The notes beneath the pieces are model-generated. The model was not told the origin of the DNA. It ran no database searches and saw nothing but the letters and a program-made list of their open reading frames with translations. Below are positions 1 through 8,624 of a stretch of 37,293 nucleotides of DNA, piece by piece. Position 1 is the first letter of the stretch. Each line of letters opens with the position of its first letter. The DNA comes from JBIOJB01 sp044450465. GTDB lineage: Bacteria; Chloroflexota; Dormibacteria; Dormibacterales; Dormibacteraceae. Where the stretch lies: contig JBIOJB010000018.1 of assembly GCA_044450465.1 (NCBI GenBank), positions 1-37,293 on the forward strand, read 5' to 3'. The position numbers and the translations under genes are program-made.

Positions 1-905
1 CCGAACGCGTCGTCGAGACGCGTGGCCTGACCAAGCACTACGGCAACGGCATCGTCGCCGTCGACAGTCTCGACCTCAACGTCAACCGGGGCGAGGTATA
101 CGGGTTTCTGGGCCCGAACGGCGCGGGCAAGACAACCACGCTGCGAATGCTGCTCGGACTCATCCGCCCGACCAGCGGGACGGCCGTTGTCGCCGGTGAG
201 CGCCCAGGCACCCCCGCCTCTCTGATCAAGGTGGGGGCGATCGTGGAGTCACCCGCGTTCTATCCCTACCTGACCGGGTACGACAACCTGCGTCTTCTCG
301 CCATCTACTGCGGCGTTCCGCTGACCAGAATCGACAGCGCGCTCGAGCAGGTCGAGTTGACTCCGCGTGCGAAGCACAAGTTCTCGACCTACTCGATGGG
401 CATGAAGCAGCGGCTCGGAGTGGCTGCCGCCCTGCTCAAAGATCCCCAGCTCTTGATCCTCGACGAGCCGACCAACGGGCTCGACCCGCAGGGCATGGCC
501 GACGTGCGCAAGCTGATCATCTCGCTGGGCCAGGGTCACCGCACCGTTCTCGTTTCGAGCCACCTGCTCGGCGAGGTGGAGCAGATGTGCACGCGAATCG
601 GTGTCATCCGCAAGGGAAAGCTCGTCGCCGAAGGGACGATCGACGAGCTTCGGGGAGCCGCCTCGCTGAAGGTTCGCGCCACGCCCGCAGACAAGGCCCG
701 AGAGCTGCTCGACAAGGACGCCGGAGCCGAGAACGTGAGCGTTCTCGACGACGGTTCGTTCAGCGTGAAAATCGATTTGCAGCGAGCATCCGAGATCAAC
801 CAACACCTGGTCACGGCGGGCGTGGCGGTGAGCGAGCTGCACGCCGACGAGCGATCGCTGACCGACATCTTCATGGAGCTGACCGGCACGGAGGGAGGTC
901 TCTGA
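1..905 (+). CDS. ABC transporter ATP-binding protein (5' end cut by window edge)
   Basis: The reading frame is open from base 3, so the start codon lies just outside the window; about 300 residues are visible, the usual length for the family. Walker A (GPNGAGKTT) lies at about residues 38-46, followed by the signature YSMGMKQR, Walker B LLILDEPTNGLDP and a switch histidine in VSSHLL. The C-terminal part is a small accessory domain typical of drug, lantibiotic or bacitracin-type exporters. The stop overlaps the permease start by one base (TGATG), so the pair is translationally coupled. It should energise export by the next gene's product; the substrate cannot be read from sequence. An internal ATG at base 147 lies after Walker A and is not the real start. 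Confidence 0.93.
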   Translation, partial: ERVVETRGLTKHYGNGIVAVDSLDLNVNRGEVYGFLGPNGAGKTTTLRMLLGLIRPTSGTAVVAGERPGTPASLIKVGAIVESPAFYPYLTGYDNLRLLAIYCGVPLTRIDSALEQVELTPRAKHKFSTYSMGMKQRLGVAAALLKDPQLLILDEPTNGLDPQGMADVRKLIISLGQGHRTVLVSSHLLGEVEQMCTRIGVIRKGKLVAEGTIDELRGAASLKVRATPADKARELLDKDAGAENVSVLDDGSFSVKIDLQRASEINQHLVTAGVAVSELHADERSLTDIFMELTGTEGGL

Positions 906-1765
906 TGGTCCGCGCTGTGCGGGGAGAGCTGTTCAAGGCGCTGCGCCGCCCCTCCGTTTGGGTGTGCATCGTGGCGCTCGTCCTCCTTGCCGTGCTCATC
1001 AGCTACGTCCTGGTCGGTTACGTATATTCACATCCGCCCAAGGGCGCCACCGCCGGCCTTCCCAAAGGCACCACACTGGCCGACTTCCTGCCCACCCTCT
1101 ATCCGGCCAACTTCGTCCGGGAGACGTTGGGCACCTGGGGCGATCTCGGCGGTGTCTTTGCCCTGATCATCGGGGTGCTGCTCCAGGGCAGCGAGTACGG
1201 CTGGGGCACGGTGAAGATGCTCTTCACGCAGCGCGCCGGCCGGTTCACGATGCTGGCAGGCAAGCTCATCACGCTGGCCGTGGTCCTGCTCCTCATGGTG
1301 CTGGCGCTGTTCGCGGCCACGGCCGCGGCCAGCTTCGCAGTGGCGAGCCTCGAAGGTGCGGACACCTCATTTCCTGCTGTCGACGTGATCGCCAAGGGCA
1401 TCGGGACGTGCTTCCTCGTTTATGGGTTGTGGTCCCTGATCGGGCTGACCCTGGCCACGTTGTTTCGCCAGTCTGCGATGGCGATCGGCCTGGGCCTCGC
1501 CTACGGGCTCGTAATCGAGCGAACCGTCTTCGGTCTGCTCGGCCTAGGCGGCGGCGACTGGGTGAACCAGATACATCAGTGGTTCCCCATGGCCAACGTC
1601 GGCTACCTGGTCGCTTCTTTCGGTGAGGTGCGGATTCGTGGCGTCGGAGCAACGGCCGCCCCCTATGCGGACGCGACCCATGGGGTGATCATCCTTGTGA
1701 TCTACCTCGCCGCCTTCGTCGCGATCACTCTTGGAATCAGCCGCGCCAGGGACGTCACCAGCTAG
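905..1765 (+). CDS. ABC-2 type transporter permease
   Basis: This 286-residue membrane protein begins at an ATG sharing one base with the ATPase stop and preceded by a clear GGAGG at 894-898. It has a short cytoplasmic N-terminus (RGELFKALRRPSVW, the usual ABC-2 opening), one TM segment, an extracytoplasmic loop, then about five more hydrophobic segments ending near the C-terminus. It is the membrane partner of the ATPase before it. Its stop codon overlaps the stop of the convergent nitrilase gene (TAG on each strand, 1762-1765), leaving no room for a dedicated terminator. Substrate unknown. Confidence 0.88.
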   Translation: MVRAVRGELFKALRRPSVWVCIVALVLLAVLISYVLVGYVYSHPPKGATAGLPKGTTLADFLPTLYPANFVRETLGTWGDLGGVFALIIGVLLQGSEYGWGTVKMLFTQRAGRFTMLAGKLITLAVVLLLMVLALFAATAAASFAVASLEGADTSFPAVDVIAKGIGTCFLVYGLWSLIGLTLATLFRQSAMAIGLGLAYGLVIERTVFGLLGLGGGDWVNQIHQWFPMANVGYLVASFGEVRIRGVGATAAPYADATHGVIILVIYLAAFVAITLGISRARDVTS

Positions 1766-2715
1766 GCCTCGGACGCCGGCTTCGTCTCGGACCAAGTCGC
1801 TGGATTCACCGGAACCTGTGGCGCGTCGTTGACGGTCAGCCGGAACAGGTCCGGCCGGGCGTAATGGCCCGTCACGTCGAGATCGTATTTGGCCCGGGTC
1901 ACGTCTCCAAGGTCGAGATCGGCGAAGAGAATCGTCTCTCCGGTGAAGTCAGGGCCGGCCAACACCTCGCCAAGAGGTCCAACGATGCAGCTGCCGCCGG
2001 TGCACAGGACATCGTCCGGATTGGTGGCGAGCTCGTTGGCGATGTCGGCGGGAAAGTCCGACAGCCTAGCGAACTGGTTGGCGGAGAGCACGAAGCACCG
2101 GCCCTCCATGGCGATGTGACGAACGGTGGACAGCCAGGTTTCCCGGCCGTCCGCAGTCGGGATGCAGTAGATCTGGATTCCCTTGGAGTACATCGTCATG
2201 CGAAGGAGCGGCATGTAGTTCTCCCAGCAGATGACCGCACCCAACCGGCCAAGGGGTGTGTCGAAGACTGGGAGCGTGGTGGCGTCGCCGAAGCCCCACA
2301 CCATCCTCTCAGCCGCGGTGGGCATGACCTTGCGGTGCTTGCCCAGGTAACCACCCGGCGCAAAGAAGAGCGCCGTGCAGTAGAGCGTGCCCCCGTCTCG
2401 CTCGATGACACCGACGACGAGGTGCAGGTCAAGCTCCGAGGCCATCGCGGCCAGCTCGTCGACGGCGGGTCCTGGAACGTCGATGGAGCTCTCCCAGTAG
2501 CGCCGGAAGAGCTCTCGCCCCTCCCGCGTGCGGTTTCCGATGACGGTGCCGAACGAGATCCCGCGGGGATAACCGGAGACGAAAGCCTCGGGAAACAGGA
2601 CCAACCGCGCTCCACCTCCCGCCGCCCGCTCGGCGAGTTGCTTGAGCTTGGCCATGGTGGCAGCGCAATCGAAAACCACCGATGCCGCCTGGACGACCGC
2701 GACTCGCTGGGTCAT
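1762..2715 (-). CDS. Nitrilase / carbon-nitrogen hydrolase family protein
   Basis: The 317-residue product has the complete nitrilase catalytic triad: Glu43 in LFPEAFVSGYPRG, Lys129 in GKHRKVMPTAAER and Cys163 in VICWENYMPLLR. The YPRG and CWENYMP contexts are those of true nitrilases (nitrile to carboxylate plus ammonia) rather than amidases or ureidopropionases, and the length fits. It is cytoplasmic. The start overlaps the stop of the upstream ketopantoate-reductase-like gene by four bases (ATGA), so the two are one transcriptional unit. The natural nitrile is not evident. Cyanide hydratases share this fold, but the pattern here looks like a general or aromatic nitrilase. Confidence 0.9.
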   Translation of the reverse strand: MTQRVAVVQAASVVFDCAATMAKLKQLAERAAGGGARLVLFPEAFVSGYPRGISFGTVIGNRTREGRELFRRYWESSIDVPGPAVDELAAMASELDLHLVVGVIERDGGTLYCTALFFAPGGYLGKHRKVMPTAAERMVWGFGDATTLPVFDTPLGRLGAVICWENYMPLLRMTMYSKGIQIYCIPTADGRETWLSTVRHIAMEGRCFVLSANQFARLSDFPADIANELATNPDDVLCTGGSCIVGPLGEVLAGPDFTGETILFADLDLGDVTRAKYDLDVTGHYARPDLFRLTVNDAPQVPVNPATWSETKPASEA

Positions 2716-3650
2716 GGCTCCACGGTTCCGGGCTCACGCGCGGGCCGCGCCGCGGTCCTCGCTTCCAGCTCCTTGACCAGTCGCGACGTCACCGGCACGG
2801 CTACATGGGCTGCCGCCGCGCGCCTGATCAGAGCGCCCCCCAGGGCGTCGAGCTCGAGCGGCCGGCCGTGTGCCTGGTCCTTTTGCATCGACGTCTCCAT
2901 CGTCTCGGGGATGGAATCCAGCATCTTCACAATCTTGGCGGGGTCGATCGCAGCTCCTTCGGCCTTCGCCACGGCGGCGACCTCCGCGATGACGGCCACG
3001 GCGTCCTCGCGGCGCCGAGTCCGCACCACCCCGACGTTGGCTCGCTCGTGCGTCGTCAGCAGGGCGAGGGGCCCGAGCATGGCGAACTTGTCCCACAGCA
3101 TCGCGGATTCGTCGTCGCGCAGCCTGACGTCCAGCCCGGTGGCGGCGAGCGCGGCGCCCAGTCGCTCGATTCGCTCGCGGCTCGCAGCGCTGGGCGCAAG
3201 CTCGACGGTGGCGAATGGGCTGGTCTGGCGGATCAGACCCGCCTCCAGTCGTGTCGATTCCACTCGCATGGTTCCCGCCACCACGCTGTCACGTGGATAC
3301 AGGCTCCGCAGCAGCGACATGTGCTCGAAGCCGTTCAGCAGCGGGATGATCACCGCGTCACCGAGAGCGCCGGCCGGCAGTCGCTCCAGGGCCGCTGTCA
3401 GGTGCGTTGATTTGACCGCGATGAAGACCGCGTCCACCGGCACCTCCAAGCGCTCAGCGGTCCGGACGGCAGCGGTGAAGTCACCGAAGCGCGCGCTCTC
3501 GACGCGAATGCCGGAATGGTCGATGGCATGGGCCGTTGAGCCGCCGGCCAGCACGCAAACCGCCGCCCCGCCGCGCGACAGCAGTGCCGCGACGAGGCCG
3601 CCGACCCCGCCGGGCCCGAGCACCGCCACTCCCAACTGATCGCCAGCCAC
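2712..3650 (-). CDS. Ketopantoate reductase family oxidoreductase (ApbA/PanE-like)
   Basis: This 312-residue protein starts at a GTG and opens with the Rossmann motif VAVLGPGGVGG for NADPH. A conserved lysine follows in FIAVKSTHL, and the C-terminal helical domain contains the family's typical KFAMLGPLALL and ALGGALIRRA stretches. Canonical PanE reduces 2-dehydropantoate to pantoate for coenzyme A synthesis. Many paralogues act on other 2-oxo acids, and coupling to a nitrilase rather than panB or panC makes the exact substrate uncertain. A TATGAT box lies 11 nt upstream of the GTG in the gap shared with the divergent aminotransferase. Confidence 0.85.
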   Translation of the reverse strand: MAGDQLGVAVLGPGGVGGLVAALLSRGGAAVCVLAGGSTAHAIDHSGIRVESARFGDFTAAVRTAERLEVPVDAVFIAVKSTHLTAALERLPAGALGDAVIIPLLNGFEHMSLLRSLYPRDSVVAGTMRVESTRLEAGLIRQTSPFATVELAPSAASRERIERLGAALAATGLDVRLRDDESAMLWDKFAMLGPLALLTTHERANVGVVRTRRREDAVAVIAEVAAVAKAEGAAIDPAKIVKMLDSIPETMETSMQKDQAHGRPLELDALGGALIRRAAAAHVAVPVTSRLVKELEARTAARPAREPGTVEP

Positions 3651-3705
3651 GCCCGCGGCAAATCATAGGAACGGACCGGCGCGAGCGCCTCACATCAGCG
3701 GTTGC

Positions 3706-3711
3706 TACCCT
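3706..3711 (+). promoter_or_regulatory. Putative -10 box (TACCCT) for leaderless aminotransferase mRNA
   Basis: TACCCT ends 7 nt before the GTG at 3719, which would put the transcription start at or next to the start codon. It is one of a series of similarly placed TANNNT boxes in this window. Confidence 0.45.
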
Positions 3712-3718
3712 TCGGAGC

Positions 3719-4906
3719 GTGAGCAAAATGGATCTCGGCTCGCCAGTGGCGGGTCACACCGCCCGGGCCCTGGCTTCAGCGGCGGGCATCTTTCGCTTCT
3801 TCATGGAGGCGCGAGATCTAGACCACCCGGAGGCCTGCGACTTCCTCGCGGGCAATCCGCAAGAGAAGGCGATGCCCGCGTATGTCGACGCTGTGCAGCG
3901 CGCGCTGGTGCCGGACTCGGCCTCGTACTACGCCTATGGACCAGCGTGGCCGCCCGCCGTCAAAGCCGCGGCGGAGGCGCTCGGCGGACGGCTCGGCCTG
4001 GACCTGGACGTGAATGACGTCTTCCTGACCCGCGGCGCCGGCTCAGGCCTGGTCGTGCTCCTGCACACCCTGGTCGACGCGGGCGACCAGGTGATGATGA
4101 TGTCGCCTCCCTGGTTCTTCTACGAGTCACTTGTGCTCGCCGAGTCGGCGGAGCCGGTCAAGGTCCCGCTGAAAGAAGACACCTTTGACCTGGACCTCAG
4201 GGCAATCGAGAATGCGATCACGGCGCGCACCCGTGCCGTCATCGTCAACACCCCGCACAACCCGAGCGGCCGCATCTATCCCGAGGACCAGCTGCGCGGG
4301 CTCGCAGAGATCCTGAAGCGAGCATCGGCGCGCAACGGGCGGCGAATCTATCTGCTCAGCGACGAAGCCTATGCACGGATTCTGTTCGACGGCCGCGAGA
4401 TGATCACTCCCGCGCGCTTCTACCCTGCGACCTTCATGCTTCACACCTATTCCAAGACTCTCCTCGCCCCCAGCCAGCGGGCCGGCTACATGGCGATGCC
4501 TCCCACAATGCCGGCGCGGGAAGAGCTGCGAATGGCCTTGATGGCAGGCTCGATGATCGCCGGCGCGATTCCCGACACCGCGATGCAGCGTGCGCTGCCC
4601 GAGCTGGAAAAGCTGATCATCGACATGCCGGCGATCCAGCGCCGCCGCGACCGGATGGTGAGCGAGCTGCGGCGCTACGGCTACTCGGTCGAGTCGCCGG
4701 AGGCGACCTTCTATCTGTTCCCCCGGTGTCCCATCCCGGACGCCACCGAGTTCTGCGAGTGGCTCGCCGAGCGGCGTGTCTACACCCTGCCCGGCGAGGC
4801 GTTCGAACGTCCAGGCTATTTCAGGCTTTCTCTCAGCGCGACCGACGCGATGGTCGATCGGGCCCTTCCCGTGCTAGCTGAGGCGATCCAGACCCTGCGG
4901 TCGTAG
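3719..4906 (+). CDS. Pyridoxal-phosphate aminotransferase, class I/II
   Basis: The protein is a fold-type I aminotransferase of 395 residues from GTG 3719, or 392 from ATG 3728. Visible signatures are the cofactor-phosphate region TRGAGSG, Asn181 in NTPHNPSGR, Asp/Tyr in LLSDEAYARI, the Schiff-base Lys246 in YSKTLLAPSQ and a C-terminal Arg in FRLSLSA that should bind the substrate carboxylate. It transfers the amino group of an amino acid to a 2-oxo acid in the cytoplasm; aspartate/aromatic-type specificity is plausible but not proven. I prefer the GTG because a -10-like box sits 7 nt before it. It is divergent from the ketopantoate-reductase-like gene. Confidence 0.9.
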   Translation: MSKMDLGSPVAGHTARALASAAGIFRFFMEARDLDHPEACDFLAGNPQEKAMPAYVDAVQRALVPDSASYYAYGPAWPPAVKAAAEALGGRLGLDLDVNDVFLTRGAGSGLVVLLHTLVDAGDQVMMMSPPWFFYESLVLAESAEPVKVPLKEDTFDLDLRAIENAITARTRAVIVNTPHNPSGRIYPEDQLRGLAEILKRASARNGRRIYLLSDEAYARILFDGREMITPARFYPATFMLHTYSKTLLAPSQRAGYMAMPPTMPAREELRMALMAGSMIAGAIPDTAMQRALPELEKLIIDMPAIQRRRDRMVSELRRYGYSVESPEATFYLFPRCPIPDATEFCEWLAERRVYTLPGEAFERPGYFRLSLSATDAMVDRALPVLAEAIQTLRS

Positions 4907-4942
4907 GGGTCGCGCCGGTACCGCTGTCCTCAGGTTCGTCCC

Positions 4943-4971
4943 TGGACCGATTTCCGGCCCAGCCATATACT
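4943..4971 (+). promoter_or_regulatory. Putative sigma-70-type promoter for the exported protein
   Basis: TGGACC (4943-4948) and TATACT (4966-4971) are separated by 17 nt, giving a transcription start near 4978 and a leader of about 35 nt before the TTG at 5014. The spacing is canonical and the -35 box is imperfect. Confidence 0.5.
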
Positions 4972-5013
4972 CGCTGCCGCGCCGATCGCTTCGGTAATTG
5001 GGGGGTTACGTCC

Positions 5014-6612
5014 TTGAAACAAGCTCTTGGTCGTTGGAGCGCCATCGTCGGGCTCGGCGTGCTGCTGGTCGCGGCCACCACTTCGCAGGCTGCGACCGCA
5101 ATCGCTGCTGGTGCGGGTGCACCGCGGGCGGGCGCGGGGTCCGCGAACCATCAACGCACGGTGCGGGTGAACCAGCTTTCGCAGGCCTCATCGATTCGGA
5201 CGCTCGCTCCAAGCCCGGCCGCAGCCGCCGTACAGACCGCCGCCCCAACGTTGACGGCAGGCCCTCTGCGCGCGAACTTCGATGGCGTCGGCAGCCTGGA
5301 CAGCGCGATCACGAACTTCGGCGCCGAGTTCGAGCCGCCTGACCAGGGCCTTTGCGCCGGCAACGGGTTCGTGGTCGAGATGGTCAACTCAGCCTTCCGC
5401 GTTTACGACACCCACGGACACACGCTCGCCGGCCCGACCAATGTGAACGCCCCCTTCCACGAGGGCTTCGCCGAGTTCACGAGCGATCCCCGCTGCTACT
5501 TCGACCGATCCACAAACACCTGGTTCGCGACCATCCTGTTCATCAACAGCACGTCGACCGCGTCCACGATCGACATCGCCTACAACACCTCCGGCGACCC
5601 GACGACCGACTGGTCGATCTTCCGCATCGACACGACACGCCTGGACGCGCCCGCCGGCCACGGATGCCCGTGCTTCGGCGATCAGCCGACGCTCGGCATC
5701 GACGCCTCGAACCTTTACGTGTCGACGAATGACTTCTCGATTCTCGGCCCAGAGTTCAACGGAGCCCAGATCTACGCTATCGCCAAGCGCGACCTCGTCC
5801 ATCACGCCAACACGGTGCATTTCGTCCACTACGCCGACTTGATGATCGACGGCAACCTGGCCGCCTCGGTGCAGCCGGCGCTCACCTACGGCTCCGCGCC
5901 GGCCGAGTACTTCCTCAGCTCGCTCGATGCCGCCGGCGCCGGTGACAGCCGGATTGCGGTGTGGTCCCTAACAAACGTCAATCGCGTGGCCTCAGGCGGC
6001 ACGCCCAGGCTGTCCAGCGTGATCATCGGCAGCGAGCCATACGCGATACCGCCGGGTGCGGAGCAGCTGGGAGCGGCGAGCCTGCTCGATGCCGGCGACG
6101 ACCGCATGCAGCAGACCCAGTTCATCAACGGCGAGATCTGGGGCGCCCTGGACACGGCTGTCACACCGGCCGGGGATTCGGCGCCTAGAGCAGGCGCGGC
6201 CTGGTTCCGGGTGAGGCCGCAGCTTCACGGATCAGTGGTCGGCGGCGCAAAGCTGACCGGACAGGGCTATGTCGTGTCCCGCGGCAACTACGTCCTCTAT
6301 CCCGCGATCCAGGCGGACTCGCAGGGCCACGCAGCGATGGTGGTCACGCTCAGCGGGGCGAACCGTTATGCCAGCGCGGCGTACGCGGTGCTTGCTGATG
6401 GCGGCCGGTTCAGCCGCCCGGTGGTCGCCGCGGCCGGCAGCGGTCCGTATGACTCCAACGCCACACGCTGGGGCGACTACTCGTGGGCGTTTCTCGACCC
6501 GGCGACGGACACCGTTTGGATGGCGACCGAGTACATGCCGCCTGCAGCAAGCCAGACGCTCGACGGGCTCAGGAACTGGGGCACTCGGGTGCTGCAGCTT
6601 TCGCTCGACTAG
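5014..6612 (+). CDS. Large exported protein of unknown function
   Basis: The TTG start gives 532 residues. The N-terminus is a classical Sec signal peptide (KQALGRW followed by a hydrophobic run to about residue 30, ending in alanine-rich sequence). The mature part is rich in Gly, Ala, Thr and Asn, with recurring strand-like patches such as YFDRSTNTWFATILF, LGIDASNLYVSTNDF and YSWAFLDPATDTVWMATEY. This suggests a beta-propeller or other all-beta extracellular fold. A cysteine pair in GHGCPCFGDQ could form a disulfide. I recognise no catalytic motif. The gene is monocistronic, with a promoter upstream and a strong terminator at 6633-6666. A secreted glycan-binding or hydrolytic role is possible but unsupported. 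Confidence 0.75.
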   Translation: MKQALGRWSAIVGLGVLLVAATTSQAATAIAAGAGAPRAGAGSANHQRTVRVNQLSQASSIRTLAPSPAAAAVQTAAPTLTAGPLRANFDGVGSLDSAITNFGAEFEPPDQGLCAGNGFVVEMVNSAFRVYDTHGHTLAGPTNVNAPFHEGFAEFTSDPRCYFDRSTNTWFATILFINSTSTASTIDIAYNTSGDPTTDWSIFRIDTTRLDAPAGHGCPCFGDQPTLGIDASNLYVSTNDFSILGPEFNGAQIYAIAKRDLVHHANTVHFVHYADLMIDGNLAASVQPALTYGSAPAEYFLSSLDAAGAGDSRIAVWSLTNVNRVASGGTPRLSSVIIGSEPYAIPPGAEQLGAASLLDAGDDRMQQTQFINGEIWGALDTAVTPAGDSAPRAGAAWFRVRPQLHGSVVGGAKLTGQGYVVSRGNYVLYPAIQADSQGHAAMVVTLSGANRYASAAYAVLADGGRFSRPVVAAAGSGPYDSNATRWGDYSWAFLDPATDTVWMATEYMPPAASQTLDGLRNWGTRVLQLSLD

Positions 6613-6632
6613 CTCGACGATCGCGTAATGGA

Positions 6633-6666
6633 GCCGGGTCCCACCGCGGGGCCCGGCCACATTTTT
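6633..6666 (+). terminator. Intrinsic terminator after the exported protein gene
   Basis: A 10-bp stem (6633-6642 with 6648-6657, one G-T pair) with a five-base loop is followed within a few bases by TTTTT at 6662-6666. It begins 21 bases after the stop codon and is the clearest rho-independent terminator in the window. Confidence 0.88.
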
Positions 6667-6771
6667 GGAGCGTCCGATTCTCGACCGGCCAATTCGCTTT
6701 TTCACGGCTGGAATCCCGGCCATACCCCGTGTCATCGCCACAACCGAGCGCGGGTGCTGAGGGGCGCTGAA

Positions 6772-7018
6772 ATGTTGAATCGGCAGGCCGGATCATTTCT
6801 TGTGGCAGGGGCGGTCGCGGCCGCTCTGTCGCTGTCCGCGTGCGGCGACTCCAGCTCGGGAGCGGCCAACAACGGCGGTGGCGGGTGATTCCACCAACGG
6901 CGGCATGATCGACTTCAACCGCAAGAGCCAATCGAGCTTCGGCGGCACCATCAAGCTGAGCGACGGCAAGATCCACGTGATCATGGGCGCGGGCTGCCCA
7001 TGCGCGCTGCCGGGATAG
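6772..7018 (+). pseudogene. Small lipoprotein gene with a one-base frameshift
   Basis: From ATG 6772 (GAGGGG about 7-12 nt upstream) there is a lipoprotein signal peptide ending in the lipobox LSAC with Cys24, then a glycine/serine linker. The frame stops at TGA 6886-6888, giving only 38 residues. Removing one G in the GGCGGGTGA stretch joins it to the next frame, which runs to 7018 as a sensible soluble tail (DSTNGGMIDFNRKSQ, later GGTIKLSDGKIHVIMG, ending in a CPC pair). The repaired product would be about 81 residues. The break may be real decay, a slippage site in a G-rich tract or a sequencing error. No family recognised. Confidence 0.55.
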
Positions 7019-7041
7019 CCCCAGACCCCAACCGCCCGACC

Positions 7042-7842
7042 TCAGTACGCCTCCTGGAGGCCTCCCCGGCGCGAATAGTTCTCAAAGAACCTGAAGAGGA
7101 CGTAACCGGCAAGGGCGTAGACGGCCCCGACGGCCAGCTCGCCCGCCAGCAGACCCCCGACGTGCTCGAGCGAGGCGCCGGCAGCCGCCTGGCGAGCGGC
7201 TTCGACGCCGCGCGTCAGCGGAAGGCCGTAAGAGATGACCTGGACCACGCCCGGGAGCCTGCTCACCGGGAAGTTGATGCCGCACAGGATCAGGAAGAGG
7301 TAGTAGACGACGTTGGCCACCACGATCGAATCCCGCATGACGAGGCCGATGCTCCCAAAGAGCAGGCCCATGCCGGCGGTGGTCACGGAGATGACCAGGA
7401 CGCAGAACCCGAGCAGCGGGACGTTCGCGCGCTGCAGGTCGAGGCCGAAGATCACGACGACGAGCGCCAGGGCGACGACCACCGTGAGCAGGCCGTCGAT
7501 CACGTTCACGATTGAACGGCTGAGAAACGTGACCAGCCGGTTCGCGGGGGACGCGAGCAGAATCGGCAACGTTCCGTACTGCCGCTCGTTGGCGACGGTG
7601 GCGATGACACCGTAGATCCCGGCGTTGGCGGTCAGCTGCAGCGCATTGCCCAATGCAAAGTACAGGGCGTTCTGGCGACCGGTGGCGAAGACGCCGAACT
7701 CGACGAAGAAGAGGATCTGGCCGACCGGCAGCAGCACCTTGTAGGCGAGGTAACCCGTGACAGTGGCCCACTGGAACAGCGCGATGTACTGAAGCCAGGT
7801 CGATCGGGCGAACACGGCCGCCTCGGCCCCCAGGCGGTTCAT
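7042..7842 (-). CDS. ABC-2 type transporter permease
   Basis: The start is the ATG at 7842 (MNRLGAEAAVFARSTWLQY), which overlaps the stop of the upstream permease by four bases; longer in-frame extensions run into that gene. The 266-residue product has about six hydrophobic segments and the ABC-2 pattern of paired helices with a conserved short cytoplasmic turn (VANERQYGTLPILLASP). It is the last of three coupled genes (ATPase, permease, permease), an arrangement like heteromeric exporters of drugs, viologens or lipid-linked compounds. Specificity is unknown. It ends 23 bases from the convergent lipoprotein remnant. Confidence 0.87.
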   Translation of the reverse strand: MNRLGAEAAVFARSTWLQYIALFQWATVTGYLAYKVLLPVGQILFFVEFGVFATGRQNALYFALGNALQLTANAGIYGVIATVANERQYGTLPILLASPANRLVTFLSRSIVNVIDGLLTVVVALALVVVIFGLDLQRANVPLLGFCVLVISVTTAGMGLLFGSIGLVMRDSIVVANVVYYLFLILCGINFPVSRLPGVVQVISYGLPLTRGVEAARQAAAGASLEHVGGLLAGELAVGAVYALAGYVLFRFFENYSRRGGLQEAY

Positions 7843-8624
7843 GCCAGGGCCAGCTCGCCGGACACTCGACCACGCCGCTGCACCAGCGCATATAAGAAGT
7901 GGGCTCCGACCAGGTATGCAAGCGTCAGAAGAAGCGAAAGCGCCCACCACAGCGTGAAGTCATGCGGGCCTTCGCTCGTGGTGGATGCATAGATCGCGCG
8001 CGTGGCCCAGGCCGGCGGGAGCAGGGCGGCGACCACCTGGGCCCACGACGGAAGAAGGGTTACCGGGAACATGAATCCACACAGGACGTAGGTGCCGAGC
8101 TCAAAACCGTTGAGCATGCTGAAGGCCCAGCGCCACAGCGCAAACAAAGGCGTGAGCAGAAATGCGATGGCGAAGAAGCCGAGAGTCAGAACGCCGAAGG
8201 AAACCGCGAGGCGAGGCGCGTCGACGTTCGGCAGAAATGCGTGGAAGCCCAGGAACGCGATCGCAAGCGTGGGCAGAAACGAGAGCATCCCCCACAACAG
8301 GCCGCCGCAGGCCTTGCCCAGGACGATGGCCCATAGCGGCGTGGGGAGGGCGAAGATCTGCTCCAGGGTGCCGTTCCAGCGCTCGTTCTGGATGCCGTTT
8401 CCGGCATCGATGTAAGTGACGCCCCAGTAGCCGACAAGCCCGCCTCCAAGGACTCCGTAGGCGAGCTGCGTTTCGGTGACCCCGGGACGGTTCAACACGA
8501 AAAGCCCGAGCGCGGCGAACACCATGGGGAAGAAGGTCCAGGCCAGGATGGCGAATGCGTCTACAAAGCGCAGCCGCAAGCTGAGAATCAGCGCGCTCAG
8601 CGAGGCGCGCACGAGACTCCTCAC
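7839..8624 (-). CDS. ABC-2 type transporter permease
   Basis: This 261-residue integral membrane protein is coupled at both ends by ATGA overlaps, to the ATPase upstream and a second permease downstream. Hydrophobic segments include FAILAWTFFPMVFAALGLFVL near the N-terminus and several later helices. The cytoplasmic motif NERWNGTLEQIFALPTPLW is the counterpart of NERQYGTLPILLASP in its partner, which suggests the two permeases are homologous halves of a heterodimeric channel. Its partners should be the ATPase at 8621 and the permease at 7042. Confidence 0.87.
   Translation of the reverse strand: MRSLVRASLSALILSLRLRFVDAFAILAWTFFPMVFAALGLFVLNRPGVTETQLAYGVLGGGLVGYWGVTYIDAGNGIQNERWNGTLEQIFALPTPLWAIVLGKACGGLLWGMLSFLPTLAIAFLGFHAFLPNVDAPRLAVSFGVLTLGFFAIAFLLTPLFALWRWAFSMLNGFELGTYVLCGFMFPVTLLPSWAQVVAALLPPAWATRAIYASTTSEGPHDFTLWWALSLLLTLAYLVGAHFLYALVQRRGRVSGELALA

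Noticed and set aside
6886..6888. In-frame TGA of the small lipoprotein as a second selenocysteine codon
   Set aside because: The sequence after this TGA in the same frame is arginine- and histidine-rich shadow sequence with no motif. The sensible continuation is in the next frame, so a one-base shift explains it better.
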